Source: Pseudomonas anguilliseptica (lineage in GTDB: Bacteria; Pseudomonadota; Gammaproteobacteria; Pseudomonadales; Pseudomonadaceae). Taken from it: 64,000 bases of DNA. The notes beneath the pieces are model-generated. The model was not told the origin of the DNA, searched no databases, and saw nothing but the letters and a program-made list of their open reading frames with translations. The DNA is taken from positions 186,001 through 250,000 of the forward strand of contig NZ_JAEIOI010000002.1 of assembly GCF_021375795.1 (NCBI RefSeq), read 5' to 3'. Shown here one piece after another: positions 33,213-42,934 of this stretch (position 1 is its first letter; each line of letters begins with the position of its first letter). The position numbers and the translations under genes were made by a program.

Positions 33213-34197
33213 ACATGGTGGCCGCCTACGCGCGGCTTCGCTGCGTTATGGCATTGCCTTGGCGGAATGGCTGGACCTGTCCACCGGGATTGCGCCCTAT
33301 GGCTGGCCTTTGCCCGCCATCCCGGCCAGTGCCTGGGCGCGCTTGCCCGAACAGCAGGACGGCCTGGAAATCGCCGCACGCGATTACTACGGCGTGGCCA
33401 ACCTGCTACCGGTGGCCGGCTCGCAAGCGGCGATCCAGGCGTTGCCACGTTTGCTGCGCAACGTCACGGTGGGCATCGTGTCGCCGGCCTATGCCGAGCA
33501 CGCGGCGGCCTGGCAGCGCGAAGGGCATCGTCTGCTGGAAATCAGCGAAGGGGCGGTCGAGCGGGCGCTGGAACGCATTGATGTGCTGTTGCTGGTCAAT
33601 CCGAACAACCCCACCGGGCGCTGCATTGAACCTGCGCGCTTGCTGGAGTGGCATCGGCGTTTGGCTGAGCGTGGCGGCTGGCTGGTGGTGGACGAGGCGT
33701 TTATCGACTGCACGCCTGCATTCAGCCTGGCGGCGTTCAGCGAGCTGCCGGGGCTGATCGTACTGCGCTCCTTTGGCAAATTCTTCGGTTTGGCGGGCAT
33801 TCGCCTGGGCTTCGTCCTGGCGCAGCCGCAGCTGCTGGCGCAACTGGACGAGTTGCTTGGCCCTTGGGCCATCAGTGGGCCGAGCCGGGTGGTGGCCACG
33901 GCGTTGTTACAGGACCTGGCCGGCCAGCAGGTGCAGCGTGAACGGCTGCTGGCTGATGGTGAGCGGCTGTTGGCGTTGTTGCTTGAGCATGGCCTGAGCC
34001 CAACGGGCGGCTGTGCGCTGTTCCAGTTCTGTTGCACGCCGCAGGCCGCCTTGCTGCATGAGTTTCTCGCCCTGCAAGGCATTCTTACCCGCCTGTTTGA
34101 AGCACCGCTGAGTCTGCGTTTCGGCCTGCCGCCCGATGAAGCCGGCTGGCAGCGTTTGCAGCAGGCACTTGCTGCCTTTAGTGGGGAAATTGCATGA
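33205..34197 (+). CDS. cobC: threonine-phosphate decarboxylase-like aminotransferase CobC
   Basis: The start at 33205 overlaps the end of cobD. The product is 330 residues, a fold-type I PLP enzyme related to histidinol-phosphate aminotransferase. The substrate loop NPNNPTGR and the PLP lysine Lys192 in [14 protein letters not shown] are clear. It makes aminopropanol phosphate from threonine phosphate for the nucleotide loop. It overlaps cobQ by 4 bases. The same symbol is also used elsewhere for the alpha-ribazole phosphatase. Confidence 0.93.
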   Translation: MLEHGGRLRAASLRYGIALAEWLDLSTGIAPYGWPLPAIPASAWARLPEQQDGLEIAARDYYGVANLLPVAGSQAAIQALPRLLRNVTVGIVSPAYAEHAAAWQREGHRLLEISEGAVERALERIDVLLLVNPNNPTGRCIEPARLLEWHRRLAERGGWLVVDEAFIDCTPAFSLAAFSELPGLIVLRSFGKFFGLAGIRLGFVLAQPQLLAQLDELLGPWAISGPSRVVATALLQDLAGQQVQRERLLADGERLLALLLEHGLSPTGGCALFQFCCTPQAALLHEFLALQGILTRLFEAPLSLRFGLPPDEAGWQRLQQALAAFSGEIA

Positions 34198-35642
34198 CCA
34201 CCCTGATGGTACAGGGCACCACCTCCGATGCCGGCAAGAGCACCCTGGTGACGGCGCTGTGCCGCTGGCTCAAGCGCCAGGGCGTCAGCGTGGTGCCGTT
34301 CAAACCGCAGAATATGGCGCTCAACAGCGCCGTCACCGCCGACGGCGGCGAGATCGGCCGCGCCCAGGCAGTGCAGGCCCAGGCCGCAGGCTTACCGCCT
34401 CACACCGACATGAATCCGGTGCTGCTCAAGCCCAACAGTGACATTGGCGCCCAGGTGATCATCCACGGCCGCGCGCTAAGCAGCATGGATGCAGTGGCTT
34501 ACCACGATTACAAGAAGGTGGCGATGCAGGCCGTGCTGCAGTCACACCAGCGCCTCAGCGTCGCTTATCCGGTGGTGATGGTCGAGGGTGCCGGCTCGCC
34601 AGCGGAGATCAATCTGCGTGCCGGCGATATCGCCAATATGGGCTTTGCCGAGGCGGTGGATTGCCCGGTGATCCTGATTGCCGATATCGACAAGGGCGGG
34701 GTATTTGCCCATCTGGTCGGCACCCTGGCATTGCTTTCCGAGAGCGAACAGGCGCGGGTGCAGGGCTTTGTGATCAACCGCTTTCGCGGCGATATCGCCT
34801 TGCTGCAACCGGGGCTGGATTGGTTGGAGCAGCGCACCGGCAAACCGGTATTGGGGGTCTTGCCCTACCTGATGGATTTCCACCTTGAAGCCGAGGATGC
34901 CATCGACACGCGCCAGAGCGCCAAGGCGGCCGAGCGGATCAAGGTGGTGGTGCCGGTGCTGCCGCGTATCAGCAACCACACCGATTTCGACCCGCTGCGC
35001 CTGCACCCGCAAGTCGAGCTGACCTTTGTCGGGCCTGGCCAGGCGATTCCAGCGGCAGACCTGATTATCCTGCCCGGCTCGAAAAGCGTGCGCAGCGATC
35101 TGGCGTTTCTGCGTGAGCAGGGTTGGCCAGACGCTATCGCCAGGCACCTGCGTTACGGTGGCAAGCTGCTGGGTATCTGCGGCGGGCTGCAGATGCTCGG
35201 CACGCAGATTGATGATCCGCACGGCCTTGAAGGGGCGGTAGGTTCCAGTGATGGATTGGGCCTACTGGCATTTACCACAGTACTGGAGCCGCAGAAGCAG
35301 CTGCGTAATGTACGCGGCCAGTTGTGCCTCGGGGATGCGCCGGTCAGCGGTTACGAGATTCATGCCGGGGTCAGTACGGGTATCGGCCTAAACGCTGCCG
35401 TGCGCCTGGATGATGGGCGCAGTGACGGCGCGTTGAGTGCTGATGGCCAAGTGCTCGGCACCTATCTGCATGGTCTGTTTGAAGGCATCGAGGCGTGCAG
35501 CGCCTTGCTGCGTTGGGCTGGGTTACGCGAGGTGCAGACGGTGGATTACCACGCCTTGCGTGAGCGCGATATCGAGCGTTTGGCCGATCTGGTCGAGGCG
35601 CATCTGGATACGGCAAAACTGCGAACGTTATGTGGCCTGTGA
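34194..35642 (+). CDS. cobQ: adenosylcobyric acid synthase CobQ (CbiP)
   Basis: A 482-residue amidase. The N-terminal ATPase loop is [11 protein letters not shown] (8-18), followed by [12 protein letters not shown]. The C-terminal class I glutaminase domain has Cys in [12 protein letters not shown] and the His in G-T-Y-L-H-G-L-F. It amidates the b, d, e and g carboxylates of adenosylcobyrinate a,c-diamide. Coupled to cobC by ATGA. It ends the first coupled block; a 108-bp gap with a palindromic repeat follows. Confidence 0.97.
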   Translation: MTTLMVQGTTSDAGKSTLVTALCRWLKRQGVSVVPFKPQNMALNSAVTADGGEIGRAQAVQAQAAGLPPHTDMNPVLLKPNSDIGAQVIIHGRALSSMDAVAYHDYKKVAMQAVLQSHQRLSVAYPVVMVEGAGSPAEINLRAGDIANMGFAEAVDCPVILIADIDKGGVFAHLVGTLALLSESEQARVQGFVINRFRGDIALLQPGLDWLEQRTGKPVLGVLPYLMDFHLEAEDAIDTRQSAKAAERIKVVVPVLPRISNHTDFDPLRLHPQVELTFVGPGQAIPAADLIILPGSKSVRSDLAFLREQGWPDAIARHLRYGGKLLGICGGLQMLGTQIDDPHGLEGAVGSSDGLGLLAFTTVLEPQKQLRNVRGQLCLGDAPVSGYEIHAGVSTGIGLNAAVRLDDGRSDGALSADGQVLGTYLHGLFEGIEACSALLRWAGLREVQTVDYHALRERDIERLADLVEAHLDTAKLRTLCGL

Positions 35643-35654
35643 CGCACGACGACC

Positions 35655-35701
35655 CGCTTTAGTCGCGAAATGGCTGAGCCAAACGTGTCGCGGCTAAAGC
35701 G
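35655..35701. repeat. REP-like palindromic repeat between cobQ and cobP
   Basis: CGCTTTAGTCGCGA and TCGCGGCTAAAGCG are inverted 14-base arms with one mismatch, separated by 19 bp. This is a common Pseudomonas intergenic type. It breaks an otherwise overlapping operon and may protect or shorten the upstream transcript. Confidence 0.75.
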
Positions 35702-35750
35702 CATCCCGCAGTAATTCTTCGTCACCCGTTGCAATCAGAAGGTTATCGAT

Positions 35751-36287
35751 ATGCATGAACTGATTCTCGGTGGTGCCCGCTCCGGCAAGAGCCGTCTGGC
35801 CGAGCGGCTGGCGGCTGAGTCTGGCCTGGCAGTGACCTATATCGCCACCAGTCAGCCGTTGGATGGTGAGATGAGCGCGCGTATTCGCCATCACCAGGAA
35901 CACCGGCCGCTACATTGGGGGCTGGTGGAAGAGCCGCTGGCGCTGGCGCGGGTGCTGCGCGAACAGGCCGCTGCGGATAAATGCCTGCTGGTTGATTGCC
36001 TGACCCTGTGGCTGACCAATCTGTTGATGCAAGACGATGAAGCGCGACTGCAAGCCGAGCGCGATGCACTGCTCGACTGCCTGGCGAGCCTGCCGGGGCG
36101 GATTATTCTGGTCAGCAATGAAACCGGTATGGGTGTGGTGCCGTTGGGCGAGTTGACCCGGCGTTATGTCGATGAGGCGGGCTGGTTGCACCAGGCCCTG
36201 GCCGAGCGTTGCCAGCGCGTGCTGTTCTGCGTCGCTGGCTTGCCGATGCGGCTCAAGGGCGCAGCACTGGAAGGAGAGACGTTATGA
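35751..36287 (+). CDS. cobP: adenosylcobinamide kinase / guanylyltransferase CobP (CobU)
   Basis: A 178-residue enzyme with the P-loop [13 protein letters not shown] (7-19), then [10 protein letters not shown], the central [14 protein letters not shown] and [11 protein letters not shown]. It phosphorylates adenosylcobinamide and adds GMP to form adenosylcobinamide-GDP. It starts the second block of the operon, after a 108-bp gap, and overlaps cobT by 4 bases. Confidence 0.97.
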   Translation: MHELILGGARSGKSRLAERLAAESGLAVTYIATSQPLDGEMSARIRHHQEHRPLHWGLVEEPLALARVLREQAAADKCLLVDCLTLWLTNLLMQDDEARLQAERDALLDCLASLPGRIILVSNETGMGVVPLGELTRRYVDEAGWLHQALAERCQRVLFCVAGLPMRLKGAALEGETL

Positions 36288-37339
36288 GTCTGCAATGGTG
36301 GCAGGGCCCTTGCCAGCCCCTGGATCATGTGGCCCGCCACAAGGCGCTGGCGCGTCAGCAGCAACTCACCAAACCTGCCGGCTCGCTCGGCCAACTGGAA
36401 CGCCTGGCGATTCAGCTGGCCGCTCTGCAGGGCCGTGAGCGACCGAGTGTGGCGCAGGTGGCCATCAGCATTTTTGCCGGCGATCACGGCATTGTCGCCG
36501 AGGGCGTTTCGGCCTTTCCCCAGGCGGTCACCGGGCAGATGCTGCGCAACTTCGTCGCGGGTGGTGCCGCCATCAGCGTGCTGGCCCGGCAGCTGAATGC
36601 CACGCTGGAGGTGATTGACCTGGGCACCGCCTTGCCGCTGGAACCGCTGCCAGGGGTGCGCCATCTGCATGTCGGCGCCGGTACGCAGAACTTCCTGCAA
36701 GGCCCGGCCATGACCCCGGCGCAATTGCTGATCGCCCTGGAAGCCGGACGCGACAGCCTGCTGCGTGCTCAGCAGAACGGCTGCGAGCTGTTTATCGGCG
36801 GGGAGATGGGTATCGGCAATACCACCGCCGCCACCGCCCTGGCGTGCTGGTTGCTGGACTGCCCGGCGGCCGAGCTGGTCGGCCCCGGCACAGGGCTGGA
36901 TGCCACGGGGGTGGCGCACAAGGCGCAGGTGGTCGAAGCAGGGTTGCTGCTGCATCGTCCCACTATCGCTGAGCCGATGCAGGCCTTGCAGGTCTTTGCC
37001 GGCTTCGAGATGGCGGCACTGGTTGGCGCTTATCTGGCCTGTGCGCAACAGGGCATCGTGGCGTTGGTTGATGGTTTTATCTGCACGGTGGCGGCATTGC
37101 TCGCTGTGCGGCTCAACCCGGCTTGTCGCGAGTGGATGCTGTTTGCCCATCGCGGCGCAGAACCTGGCCACCAGCGCGTGCTCCAGGCGCTGCAGGCCGA
37201 ACCGCTGCTCGATCTGGGCCTGCGCCTGGGCGAGGGCAGTGGCGCGGCGTTGGCGCTGCCGCTGTTGCAACTGGCCTGTAGCCTGCACAACGACATGGCC
37301 ACCTTTGCCGAGGCGGCCGTGGCCGAGCGCCCGCAATGA
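36284..37339 (+). CDS. cobT: nicotinate-nucleotide:dimethylbenzimidazole phosphoribosyltransferase CobT
   Basis: The ATG at 36284 overlaps the cobP stop. The 351-residue product carries the family's [33 protein letters not shown] and [15 protein letters not shown] segments, and late [19 protein letters not shown] and [14 protein letters not shown]. It forms alpha-ribazole phosphate from dimethylbenzimidazole (made by BluB) and nicotinate mononucleotide. Coupled by ATGA to the phosphatase gene. Confidence 0.97.
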   Translation: MSLQWWQGPCQPLDHVARHKALARQQQLTKPAGSLGQLERLAIQLAALQGRERPSVAQVAISIFAGDHGIVAEGVSAFPQAVTGQMLRNFVAGGAAISVLARQLNATLEVIDLGTALPLEPLPGVRHLHVGAGTQNFLQGPAMTPAQLLIALEAGRDSLLRAQQNGCELFIGGEMGIGNTTAATALACWLLDCPAAELVGPGTGLDATGVAHKAQVVEAGLLLHRPTIAEPMQALQVFAGFEMAALVGAYLACAQQGIVALVDGFICTVAALLAVRLNPACREWMLFAHRGAEPGHQRVLQALQAEPLLDLGLRLGEGSGAALALPLLQLACSLHNDMATFAEAAVAERPQ

Positions 37340-37911
37340 CGGTCTATCTGGAGCTGCTGCGCCACGGGGAAACCGAACTGGGCGGCGGCCTGCGCGGCAG
37401 CACGGACGATGCCCTGACTGCAACCGGCTGGGCGCAGCTGCGCACGGCGGTGGCTGACGGCAGTCGCTGGGATCGCTTGATCAGCTCACCTTTGCAGCGT
37501 TGTGCACGCTTTGCCGAAGAGTTGGCCGCGCAGCACGGTGTGCCGCTCAGTCTGGAGCCCGATCTACAGGAACTGCATTTTGGCGCGTGGGAAGGGCGCA
37601 GTACCGCCGAGCTGATGCAGACCAGCGCAGAAGACCTGGGCCGTTTCTGGCGCGATCCCTATGGCTTTACCCCGCCCGAAGGCGAACCGCTGCTGGCATT
37701 CGAGGCGCGGGTGCTTGGTGCGCTGCAGCGCTTGCAGGCACGCCATGCCGGCGAGCGCCTGCTGTTGGTGACTCATGGTGGGGTGATCCGCCTGTTGCTG
37801 GCACGCGCCCGTGGTCTGCCGCGCAATGATCTGCTGCAGGTAGCGGTCGGCCACGCCGAGCGCTATCAGCTGCGCCTGGATGAACAAGGGCAGCTGTGGG
37901 AGCGCACATGA
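37336..37911 (+). CDS. alpha-ribazole phosphatase-like histidine phosphatase
   Basis: A 191-residue branch-1 histidine phosphatase. The N-terminal [12 protein letters not shown] holds the catalytic His. Also present are [25 protein letters not shown] and the second His in [14 protein letters not shown]. By position between cobT and cobS it should dephosphorylate alpha-ribazole phosphate or adenosylcobalamin phosphate (the CobC role in Salmonella naming). It overlaps both neighbours by 4 bases. Confidence 0.92.
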   Translation: MTVYLELLRHGETELGGGLRGSTDDALTATGWAQLRTAVADGSRWDRLISSPLQRCARFAEELAAQHGVPLSLEPDLQELHFGAWEGRSTAELMQTSAEDLGRFWRDPYGFTPPEGEPLLAFEARVLGALQRLQARHAGERLLLVTHGGVIRLLLARARGLPRNDLLQVAVGHAERYQLRLDEQGQLWERT

Positions 37912-38639
37912 CGTCCTGGTGGATTGCCCTGCAATTTCTTACCCGCCTGCCGGTGACCCTGGCCGGCAGGCCGACGCCTGAGCAGGTCGGCCGCTCGCTG
38001 TTGTTCTATCCGCTGGTGGGGCTGCTGATCGGCCTGTTGTTGCTTGCCGCGCAACACCTGCTGGGCGATAGCGCGGTGCTGCTGCAGGCAGCCTTGTTAC
38101 TGGCGCTGTGGGTGGGCATCAGCGGCGGCCTGCATCTGGATGGCCTGGCGGACAGCGCCGATGCCTGGGTTGGCGGCTTCGGCGATAAACAACGCACCCT
38201 GGACATCATGAAGGACCCGCGCAGCGGGCCGATTGCCGTGGTGGTGCTGGTACTGCTGCTGTTACTCAAGTTCGCCGCCCTGGCGACCATACTGGAAAAC
38301 GGCTCGACGCTGCTGCTGGTTCTGCTGCCCTGGCTGGCGCGCTGCCTGTTGCCGCTGCTGTTTCTGACCACGCCCTATGTGCGCGCTGGCGGTCTGGGGC
38401 AGGCTTTGGCTGAGCATTTGCCGCGTCAGCAACTGCCTTGGGTACTCGGCGCCAATGCTCTGGCCATGTTGCTGTTTGGCTGGCCGGCGCTGCTGGCCTG
38501 GTTGGTTGCAGCGGCCGTGTTTATCTATCTGCGTGCGCTGATGTGCCAGCGCCTTGGTGGCACTACGGGCGACACTGCCGGCGCGCTGCTGGAAATAGTC
38601 GAGTGTGCCGTGTTGCTAACCTTGGCCCTGGCGATCTGA
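37908..38639 (+). CDS. cobS: adenosylcobinamide-GDP ribazoletransferase CobS (CobV)
   Basis: The ATG at 37908 overlaps the phosphatase stop by 4 bases. The 243-residue polytopic protein has the hallmark GGLHLDGLADSADAW in its second loop, followed by M-K-D-P-R-S-G-P-I-A. It also has QFLTRLPVTL near the start and CQRLGGTTGDTAGALLEI near the end. It joins adenosylcobinamide-GDP to alpha-ribazole (phosphate), completing B12. It is the last cob gene; 179 bp without a clear gene follow. Confidence 0.96.
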   Translation: MTSWWIALQFLTRLPVTLAGRPTPEQVGRSLLFYPLVGLLIGLLLLAAQHLLGDSAVLLQAALLLALWVGISGGLHLDGLADSADAWVGGFGDKQRTLDIMKDPRSGPIAVVVLVLLLLLKFAALATILENGSTLLLVLLPWLARCLLPLLFLTTPYVRAGGLGQALAEHLPRQQLPWVLGANALAMLLFGWPALLAWLVAAAVFIYLRALMCQRLGGTTGDTAGALLEIVECAVLLTLALAI

Positions 38640-38818
38640 TGGCGCGGCGGCGACTGTGCTGCCAACAAAGCGAGCAACTGTGCCTGTGCCTTGATCAATA
38701 GCCGGCATATACCTGCTGATCGCCGTCTCGACACTCAGGCCGACAGTCCGCCTGAGTAGTGTGCTGACAACTGCATTACCTTCACAGCCGCCAACGGCTG
38801 TCCCTGGGAGATCGACAC

Positions 38819-40027
38819 ATGACAAGCGCAAGGCGCTCTGCCACCTGGTTGCTGCTGGGCGCATCGCTGATTCTGGCGCTGTCGCTGGGCATCCGGCATG
38901 GTTTTGGCCTGTTTCTGCCACCGATGAGCAGTGAGTTTGGCTGGGGACGGGAAGTCTTTGCCTTTGCCATCGCCCTGCAAAACCTGATCTGGGGGCTGAC
39001 CCAGCCGTTTACCGGGGCCCTGGCCGACCGTTTTGGCGCGCGCCGCACGGTGATTGTCGGTGGTGTCCTGTATGCCATTGGGCTGCTCTGCATGGGCCTG
39101 GCTGACTCGCCCTTGAGCTTGTCGCTGAGCGCCGGGGTGCTGATTGGCATCGGCCTGTCCGGCACTTCGTTCTCGGTGATTCTGGGTGCGGTGGGGCGTG
39201 CGGTACCCATGGAGAAACGCAGTATGGCCATGGGCATTGCTGCGGCGGCCGGCTCGTTCGGTCAGTTCGCCATGCTGCCCGGTACCCTGGGCCTGTTGAG
39301 TTGGCTGGGCTGGTCAGTGGCGTTGATGGCGTTGGGCTTGCTGGTGGCCCTGATCGTGCCACTGGCGGCGATGCTCAAGGACACGCCGCTGCCGCTCACC
39401 GGTCAGGAGCAGAGCCTCGGCGAAGCCTTGCGCGAGGCTTGCAGCCACTCGGGGTTCTGGCTGTTGGCGTTGGGCTTTTTCGTCTGCGGCTTTCAGGTGG
39501 TGTTTATTGGCGTGCACCTGCCGGCCTATCTGGTCGATCAGCACCTGCCAGCGCTGGTCGGCACTACGGTGCTGGCCCTGGTGGGCCTGTTCAATATCTT
39601 TGGCACCTATATCGCCGGTTGGCTGGGCGGGCGGATGTCCAAACCACGCTTGCTCAGCGCACTGTACCTGGCACGGGCGGTGGTGATTGTGGCGTTTATC
39701 CTGACGCCGCTGAGCGTCTGGAGCGCTTATGCCTTTGGTGTGGCAATGGGCTTGCTGTGGCTGTCCACGGTGCCGCTGACCAATGGCACCGTGGCGACCC
39801 TGTTCGGCGTACGCAACCTGTCGATGCTGGGCGGCATCGTGTTTCTGTTCCATCAGCTGGGGGCATTTCTCGGCGGCTGGATGGGCGGCTATCTGTATGA
39901 CCATACCGGCAGCTATGATCTGGTTTGGCAGATTGCCGTGCTGCTCAGCTTGTTGGCGGCTGCCTTGAACTGGCCGGTGCGCGAGCAGCCGGTGGCCCGC
40001 TTGCAACAACAGGAGGCGAGTGCGTGA
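38819..40027 (+). CDS. MFS transporter
   Basis: A 402-residue, 12-span major facilitator protein. The loop 2-3 motif reads GALADRFGARRTV, and a matching segment GWLGGRMSKPRLL follows after the central loop. The N-terminal ILALSLGIRHGFGLFLPPMS is typical of monocarboxylate/oxalate-like MFS members. Substrate is unknown. From memory, a MFS gene also follows cobV in P. aeruginosa (the PA1282 position), so the placement is conserved, but a B12 role is not shown. It overlaps the next small gene by 4 bases. Confidence 0.9.
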   Translation: MTSARRSATWLLLGASLILALSLGIRHGFGLFLPPMSSEFGWGREVFAFAIALQNLIWGLTQPFTGALADRFGARRTVIVGGVLYAIGLLCMGLADSPLSLSLSAGVLIGIGLSGTSFSVILGAVGRAVPMEKRSMAMGIAAAAGSFGQFAMLPGTLGLLSWLGWSVALMALGLLVALIVPLAAMLKDTPLPLTGQEQSLGEALREACSHSGFWLLALGFFVCGFQVVFIGVHLPAYLVDQHLPALVGTTVLALVGLFNIFGTYIAGWLGGRMSKPRLLSALYLARAVVIVAFILTPLSVWSAYAFGVAMGLLWLSTVPLTNGTVATLFGVRNLSMLGGIVFLFHQLGAFLGGWMGGYLYDHTGSYDLVWQIAVLLSLLAAALNWPVREQPVARLQQQEASA

Positions 40028-40149
40028 ATATCGAGTATGGCTGGAGCGCCGCGCTGATGATGGGCGGCATGTTGACCCTGGGCCTGGCCTGGTGGGGCTG
40101 GCTGCAAGGTGGCCTGGCGTTTCTGCAATTGGGGCTGGGTGTCTGTTAA
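40024..40149 (+). CDS. 41-residue small membrane protein, unknown
   Basis: GTG at 40024 overlaps the MFS stop (GTGA), and the frame ends at TAA 40149. The peptide has one hydrophobic segment from MMGGMLTLGLAWWGWLQGG onwards and is rich in Gly, Leu and Trp. AACAGGAGGCGAGTGC places a good AGGAGG just upstream of the GTG. Start, ribosome site and overlap together support real translation. No family is recognised. It could be a small partner of the MFS transporter (inference). Confidence 0.55.
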   Translation: MNIEYGWSAALMMGGMLTLGLAWWGWLQGGLAFLQLGLGVC

Positions 40150-40212
40150 CTGCTATAAGCGTTTATGCCTGACGCATGGTGTTGGGCTGTCGATTGATCA
40201 AGGTAATCCGTT

Positions 40213-40764
40213 ATGTGGCGTACTTTTCTGCTGGTTGCGGTGATGTTTGGGGCAGTGGGCGGGCTTGCCCAGGCGGCCGAGTGCCCGGCCTTGTTGCAGG
40301 GCGATCTGCAGAAACTGCGTAGCCAGGAGCGTATCGACCTGTGTGCGCAGTTCGCCGGCAAACCGCTGGTGGTAGTCAATACCGCCAGCTTCTGCGGCTT
40401 TACTCCGCAGTTCAAAGGCCTTGAGGCGCTGTATCAGCGGTACAAGGGGCAAGGCCTGCAGATTCTCGGTGTACCTTCGGATGATTTTCGCCAGGAGGCT
40501 GATGACAGTGCCGAGACGGCCAAGGTCTGCTACGTCAACTATGGCGTGACCTTTGCCATGAGTGAAACCCAGCGCGTAACCGGCAGTGATGCCGTACCGC
40601 TGTTCAAGGAACTGGCCGCGCAGAGCCAGGCTCCACGCTGGAACTTCTCCAAGTATGTGGTTGATGCCCAGGGCCAGGTGATCGCCAGTTTCCCCAGCAG
40701 CACCACACCCGATGACCCGGCACTGCTAGCTGCCGTCGAGCAGGCGATTGCCTCGCAGCGTTGA
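40213..40764 (+). CDS. periplasmic glutathione peroxidase family protein
   Basis: A 183-residue thiol peroxidase of the glutathione peroxidase family with an N-terminal signal peptide ([21 protein letters not shown]), so it acts outside the cytoplasm. The motif [16 protein letters not shown] holds the peroxidatic Cys, and [11 protein letters not shown] and [12 protein letters not shown] carry the Gln/Trp-Asn positions in variant form: the usual N-Q-F-x-x-Q-E reads DDFRQE. It probably reduces lipid or organic peroxides through a thioredoxin-like donor. Confidence 0.9.
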   Translation: MWRTFLLVAVMFGAVGGLAQAAECPALLQGDLQKLRSQERIDLCAQFAGKPLVVVNTASFCGFTPQFKGLEALYQRYKGQGLQILGVPSDDFRQEADDSAETAKVCYVNYGVTFAMSETQRVTGSDAVPLFKELAAQSQAPRWNFSKYVVDAQGQVIASFPSSTTPDDPALLAAVEQAIASQR

Positions 40765-40835
40765 GCGCCGGGTGATCGAGGCCTCACCCATCTGGGCGAT
40801 GGTTTACCGTTAAACACCTCCTTAGAGTTGTTAGT

Positions 40836-40859
40836 ACGCCGGACGCAGTTTCCCGGCGT
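40836..40859. repeat. inverted repeat in lipA leader/promoter region
   Basis: ACGCCGG and CCGGCGT, 10 bp apart, end 27 bp before the lipA start. It could be an operator or an mRNA leader hairpin. No T-run follows, so it is unlikely to be a terminator. Confidence 0.45.
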
Positions 40860-40886
40860 GCCAACAAGAAAAATAAGGAGGCACCC

Positions 40887-41813
40887 ATGCGTCGCGTTAT
40901 TGCTACTGCCCTAGCTGCTGTTGCCCTGGTGGGCGCGGTTGAAGCTCAAGCCAACTACACCAAGACCAAATACCCGATCGTGCTGGTGCACGGGGTGACT
41001 GGTTTCGACACCATTGGTGGGCTGATCAACTACTTCCATACCATTCCCTGGAACCTTGAGCGCGACGGTGCCAAGGTCTATGTCGCCAGTGTGTCGGCAC
41101 TCAACGACAGCGAGCAGCGCGGTGCCTCCCTGGCGCAGCAGATCGTGCCGTGGGCCAGTGCCAATGGTGGCAAGGTCAACCTGATCGGCCATAGCCAGGG
41201 TTCACCGACTTCGCGCGTTGCTGCCTCGCTGCGTCCTGATCTGGTGGCCTCGGTAACCTCGGTCAACGGCGTCAACAAAGGCTCTAAGGTAGCCGATGTG
41301 CTGCGCGGCGCAATTCCGGCCAACAGCGCGATCGAAGGCGGGGCCAATGGCCTGGCCAATACCCTGGGCAAGCTGATCAACCTGCTGTCGGGTAACAACA
41401 ACCCGCAGAACGGCTTGGCCGCACTGAAAACCCTCACCACCGCAGGTACTACGGCGCTTAACGGCCGCCATCCATGGGGTGTGAACAGCAGCAGCTACTG
41501 CGCCAAATCCACCGAAGTGCACAACGTGCGCGGGCACAACATCCGTTACTACTCCTGGACCGGTAATACTCCGTACACCAACGTCTTTGATGCGGTTGAT
41601 CCGTTTCTAGCCATCACCGGCCTGGCGTTTAATGGCGAGAAGAACGATGGGCTGGTTGGCGTTTGCTCGACCTACCTGGGGCAGGTGATCGCTGATGACT
41701 ACAACATGAACCACGTGGATGCGATCAACCACCTGTTTGGTGTACGTGGCTGGACCGACCCGGTTTCGCTGTACCGCCAGCATGCCAACCGCCTGAAAAA
41801 CAAAGGCGTCTGA
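40887..41813 (+). CDS. lipA: secreted triacylglycerol lipase (family I.1/I.2) LipA
   Basis: A 308-residue secreted lipase. AAGGAGG precedes the ATG. A signal peptide is likely cut near VEAQA. The oxyanion-hole motif is LVHGVTGFD (33-41), the nucleophile Ser103 is in IGHSQGSP, Asp254 is in KNDGLVG, and His276 is in MNHVDAI. Cys205 and Cys260 can form the family's disulfide. Asp/His around 239-280 supply the calcium site. It needs a membrane-bound foldase, encoded 47 bp downstream, and type II secretion to leave the cell. Confidence 0.96.
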   Translation: MRRVIATALAAVALVGAVEAQANYTKTKYPIVLVHGVTGFDTIGGLINYFHTIPWNLERDGAKVYVASVSALNDSEQRGASLAQQIVPWASANGGKVNLIGHSQGSPTSRVAASLRPDLVASVTSVNGVNKGSKVADVLRGAIPANSAIEGGANGLANTLGKLINLLSGNNNPQNGLAALKTLTTAGTTALNGRHPWGVNSSSYCAKSTEVHNVRGHNIRYYSWTGNTPYTNVFDAVDPFLAITGLAFNGEKNDGLVGVCSTYLGQVIADDYNMNHVDAINHLFGVRGWTDPVSLYRQHANRLKNKGV

Positions 41814-41860
41814 CCGTTGTCCGGCGGGCTGCGCAATGCCGCCCGCGTTCTGGAGCTTTT

Positions 41861-42931
41861 ATGGCCCTGTCGTTGCGCACCACTGTTCCTCTTCTGGTAC
41901 TGGCCGGCAGCGTTGCCGGCCTTACGCTTTACTGGCAATGGCCGCAGGCATCTGCGCCGGCCGCAAGCCACGCACCGTCGGCCAGCACGGCGACTGTTGC
42001 CAGCCCCCCCGTGGCGCATCTACCAGCAGGCAAGCCGGCTGCGCAAAGCCCGGAAAAACCCGTAACCCTGCCGGGCCTGCAAGGCACTGAAGTGGATGGT
42101 GACCTGCGTGCCGACAGTGCCGGTAACCTGCAGCTGAACCTGGCCTTGCGCGATTATCTGGATTACTTCCTCAGCGCGGCGGATCGAGCCGGCCTGGAAG
42201 TGGTCGTCGAGGCCATGCTGGCGGATGCCCGTGGGCGTTTGCCGGAGCCGGCGCTGGGGCAGTTTATCGGCCTGCTGGGCGACTACATGGATTACAAACG
42301 CGCCAGTCTGGAACTGTTACAACAGCCGTTGAGTGCTGCGCAGCAGAGCACCCCGGCAGACCAGTTGCAGGCCTTGCAGCGCGCCTTCGAGCAACTGGCG
42401 CAACTGCGCCGGGCGCATTTTTCCAGTGCGGCGGCCGAAGCCCTGTTCGGTGCCGAAGAAGCCTATGGCCGTTACACCCTTGATAACCTGGCCCTGATGG
42501 CCCGTGACGACTTGACCGAACAGGCCAAGGCGCTGGCACAAGAGCGTTTGCGCGCCCAGTTGCCCGAGGCCATGCGTGCCAGCGAGGAGCGTCAGACGCA
42601 GGCCCAGGCCTTGCAGGCGCAAACCGAGAAACTCTGGCAGGAGGGGGCCAGCGAAGAGCAGGTGCGTCAGTTCCTTACCTTGACCTATGATCCACCCACG
42701 GTCGAGCGTCTGCTCGACGAGCAGCGCAACGAGCGCGCCTGGCAACAGCGTTATGCCGCTTACCAGCAGGAGCTGGCGGGTCTGCAGGGCAATGGCCTGA
42801 GTGCTGAGGATCAGCAGCGTGAGCAGCAGCGTCTGCGCCAGCGTTTGTTCAGAGCCGAAGATCAGCATCGGGTGGAGACCTATGACGCCATTGCCGCCAA
42901 ACAGCAGGACAATCCCTCGCCTGAGCTGTAA
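41861..42931 (+). CDS. lif: lipase-specific foldase Lif
   Basis: A 356-residue steric chaperone for LipA. It has an N-terminal membrane anchor (about 8-26), a Pro/Ala-rich linker to about 70, and a long helical domain. The lipase-foldase motif RxxFDYxLSA appears as RDYLDYFLSA (97-106) with Leu in place of Phe. ALFGAEEAYGRYTLDNLAL and FLTLTYDPPTVERLLDEQR also fit. It is anchored in the inner membrane, facing the periplasm. The next gene starts 3 bp after its stop. Confidence 0.95.
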   Translation: MALSLRTTVPLLVLAGSVAGLTLYWQWPQASAPAASHAPSASTATVASPPVAHLPAGKPAAQSPEKPVTLPGLQGTEVDGDLRADSAGNLQLNLALRDYLDYFLSAADRAGLEVVVEAMLADARGRLPEPALGQFIGLLGDYMDYKRASLELLQQPLSAAQQSTPADQLQALQRAFEQLAQLRRAHFSSAAAEALFGAEEAYGRYTLDNLALMARDDLTEQAKALAQERLRAQLPEAMRASEERQTQAQALQAQTEKLWQEGASEEQVRQFLTLTYDPPTVERLLDEQRNERAWQQRYAAYQQELAGLQGNGLSAEDQQREQQRLRQRLFRAEDQHRVETYDAIAAKQQDNPSPEL

Positions 42932-42934
42932 GCC

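Noticed and set aside
36164..37423. 419-codon minus-strand frame opposite cobT
   Set aside because: Antisense shadow of cobT and its neighbours, with no start signal.
38640..38818. A second cobalamin riboswitch or a gene between cobS and the MFS gene
   Set aside because: None of the riboswitch blocks are present and no frame there is convincing.
40765..40886. Sigma-54 promoter for lipA, as described for P. alcaligenes lipase
   Set aside because: I could not find GG-N10-GC with matching flanks on the plus strand upstream of lipA.
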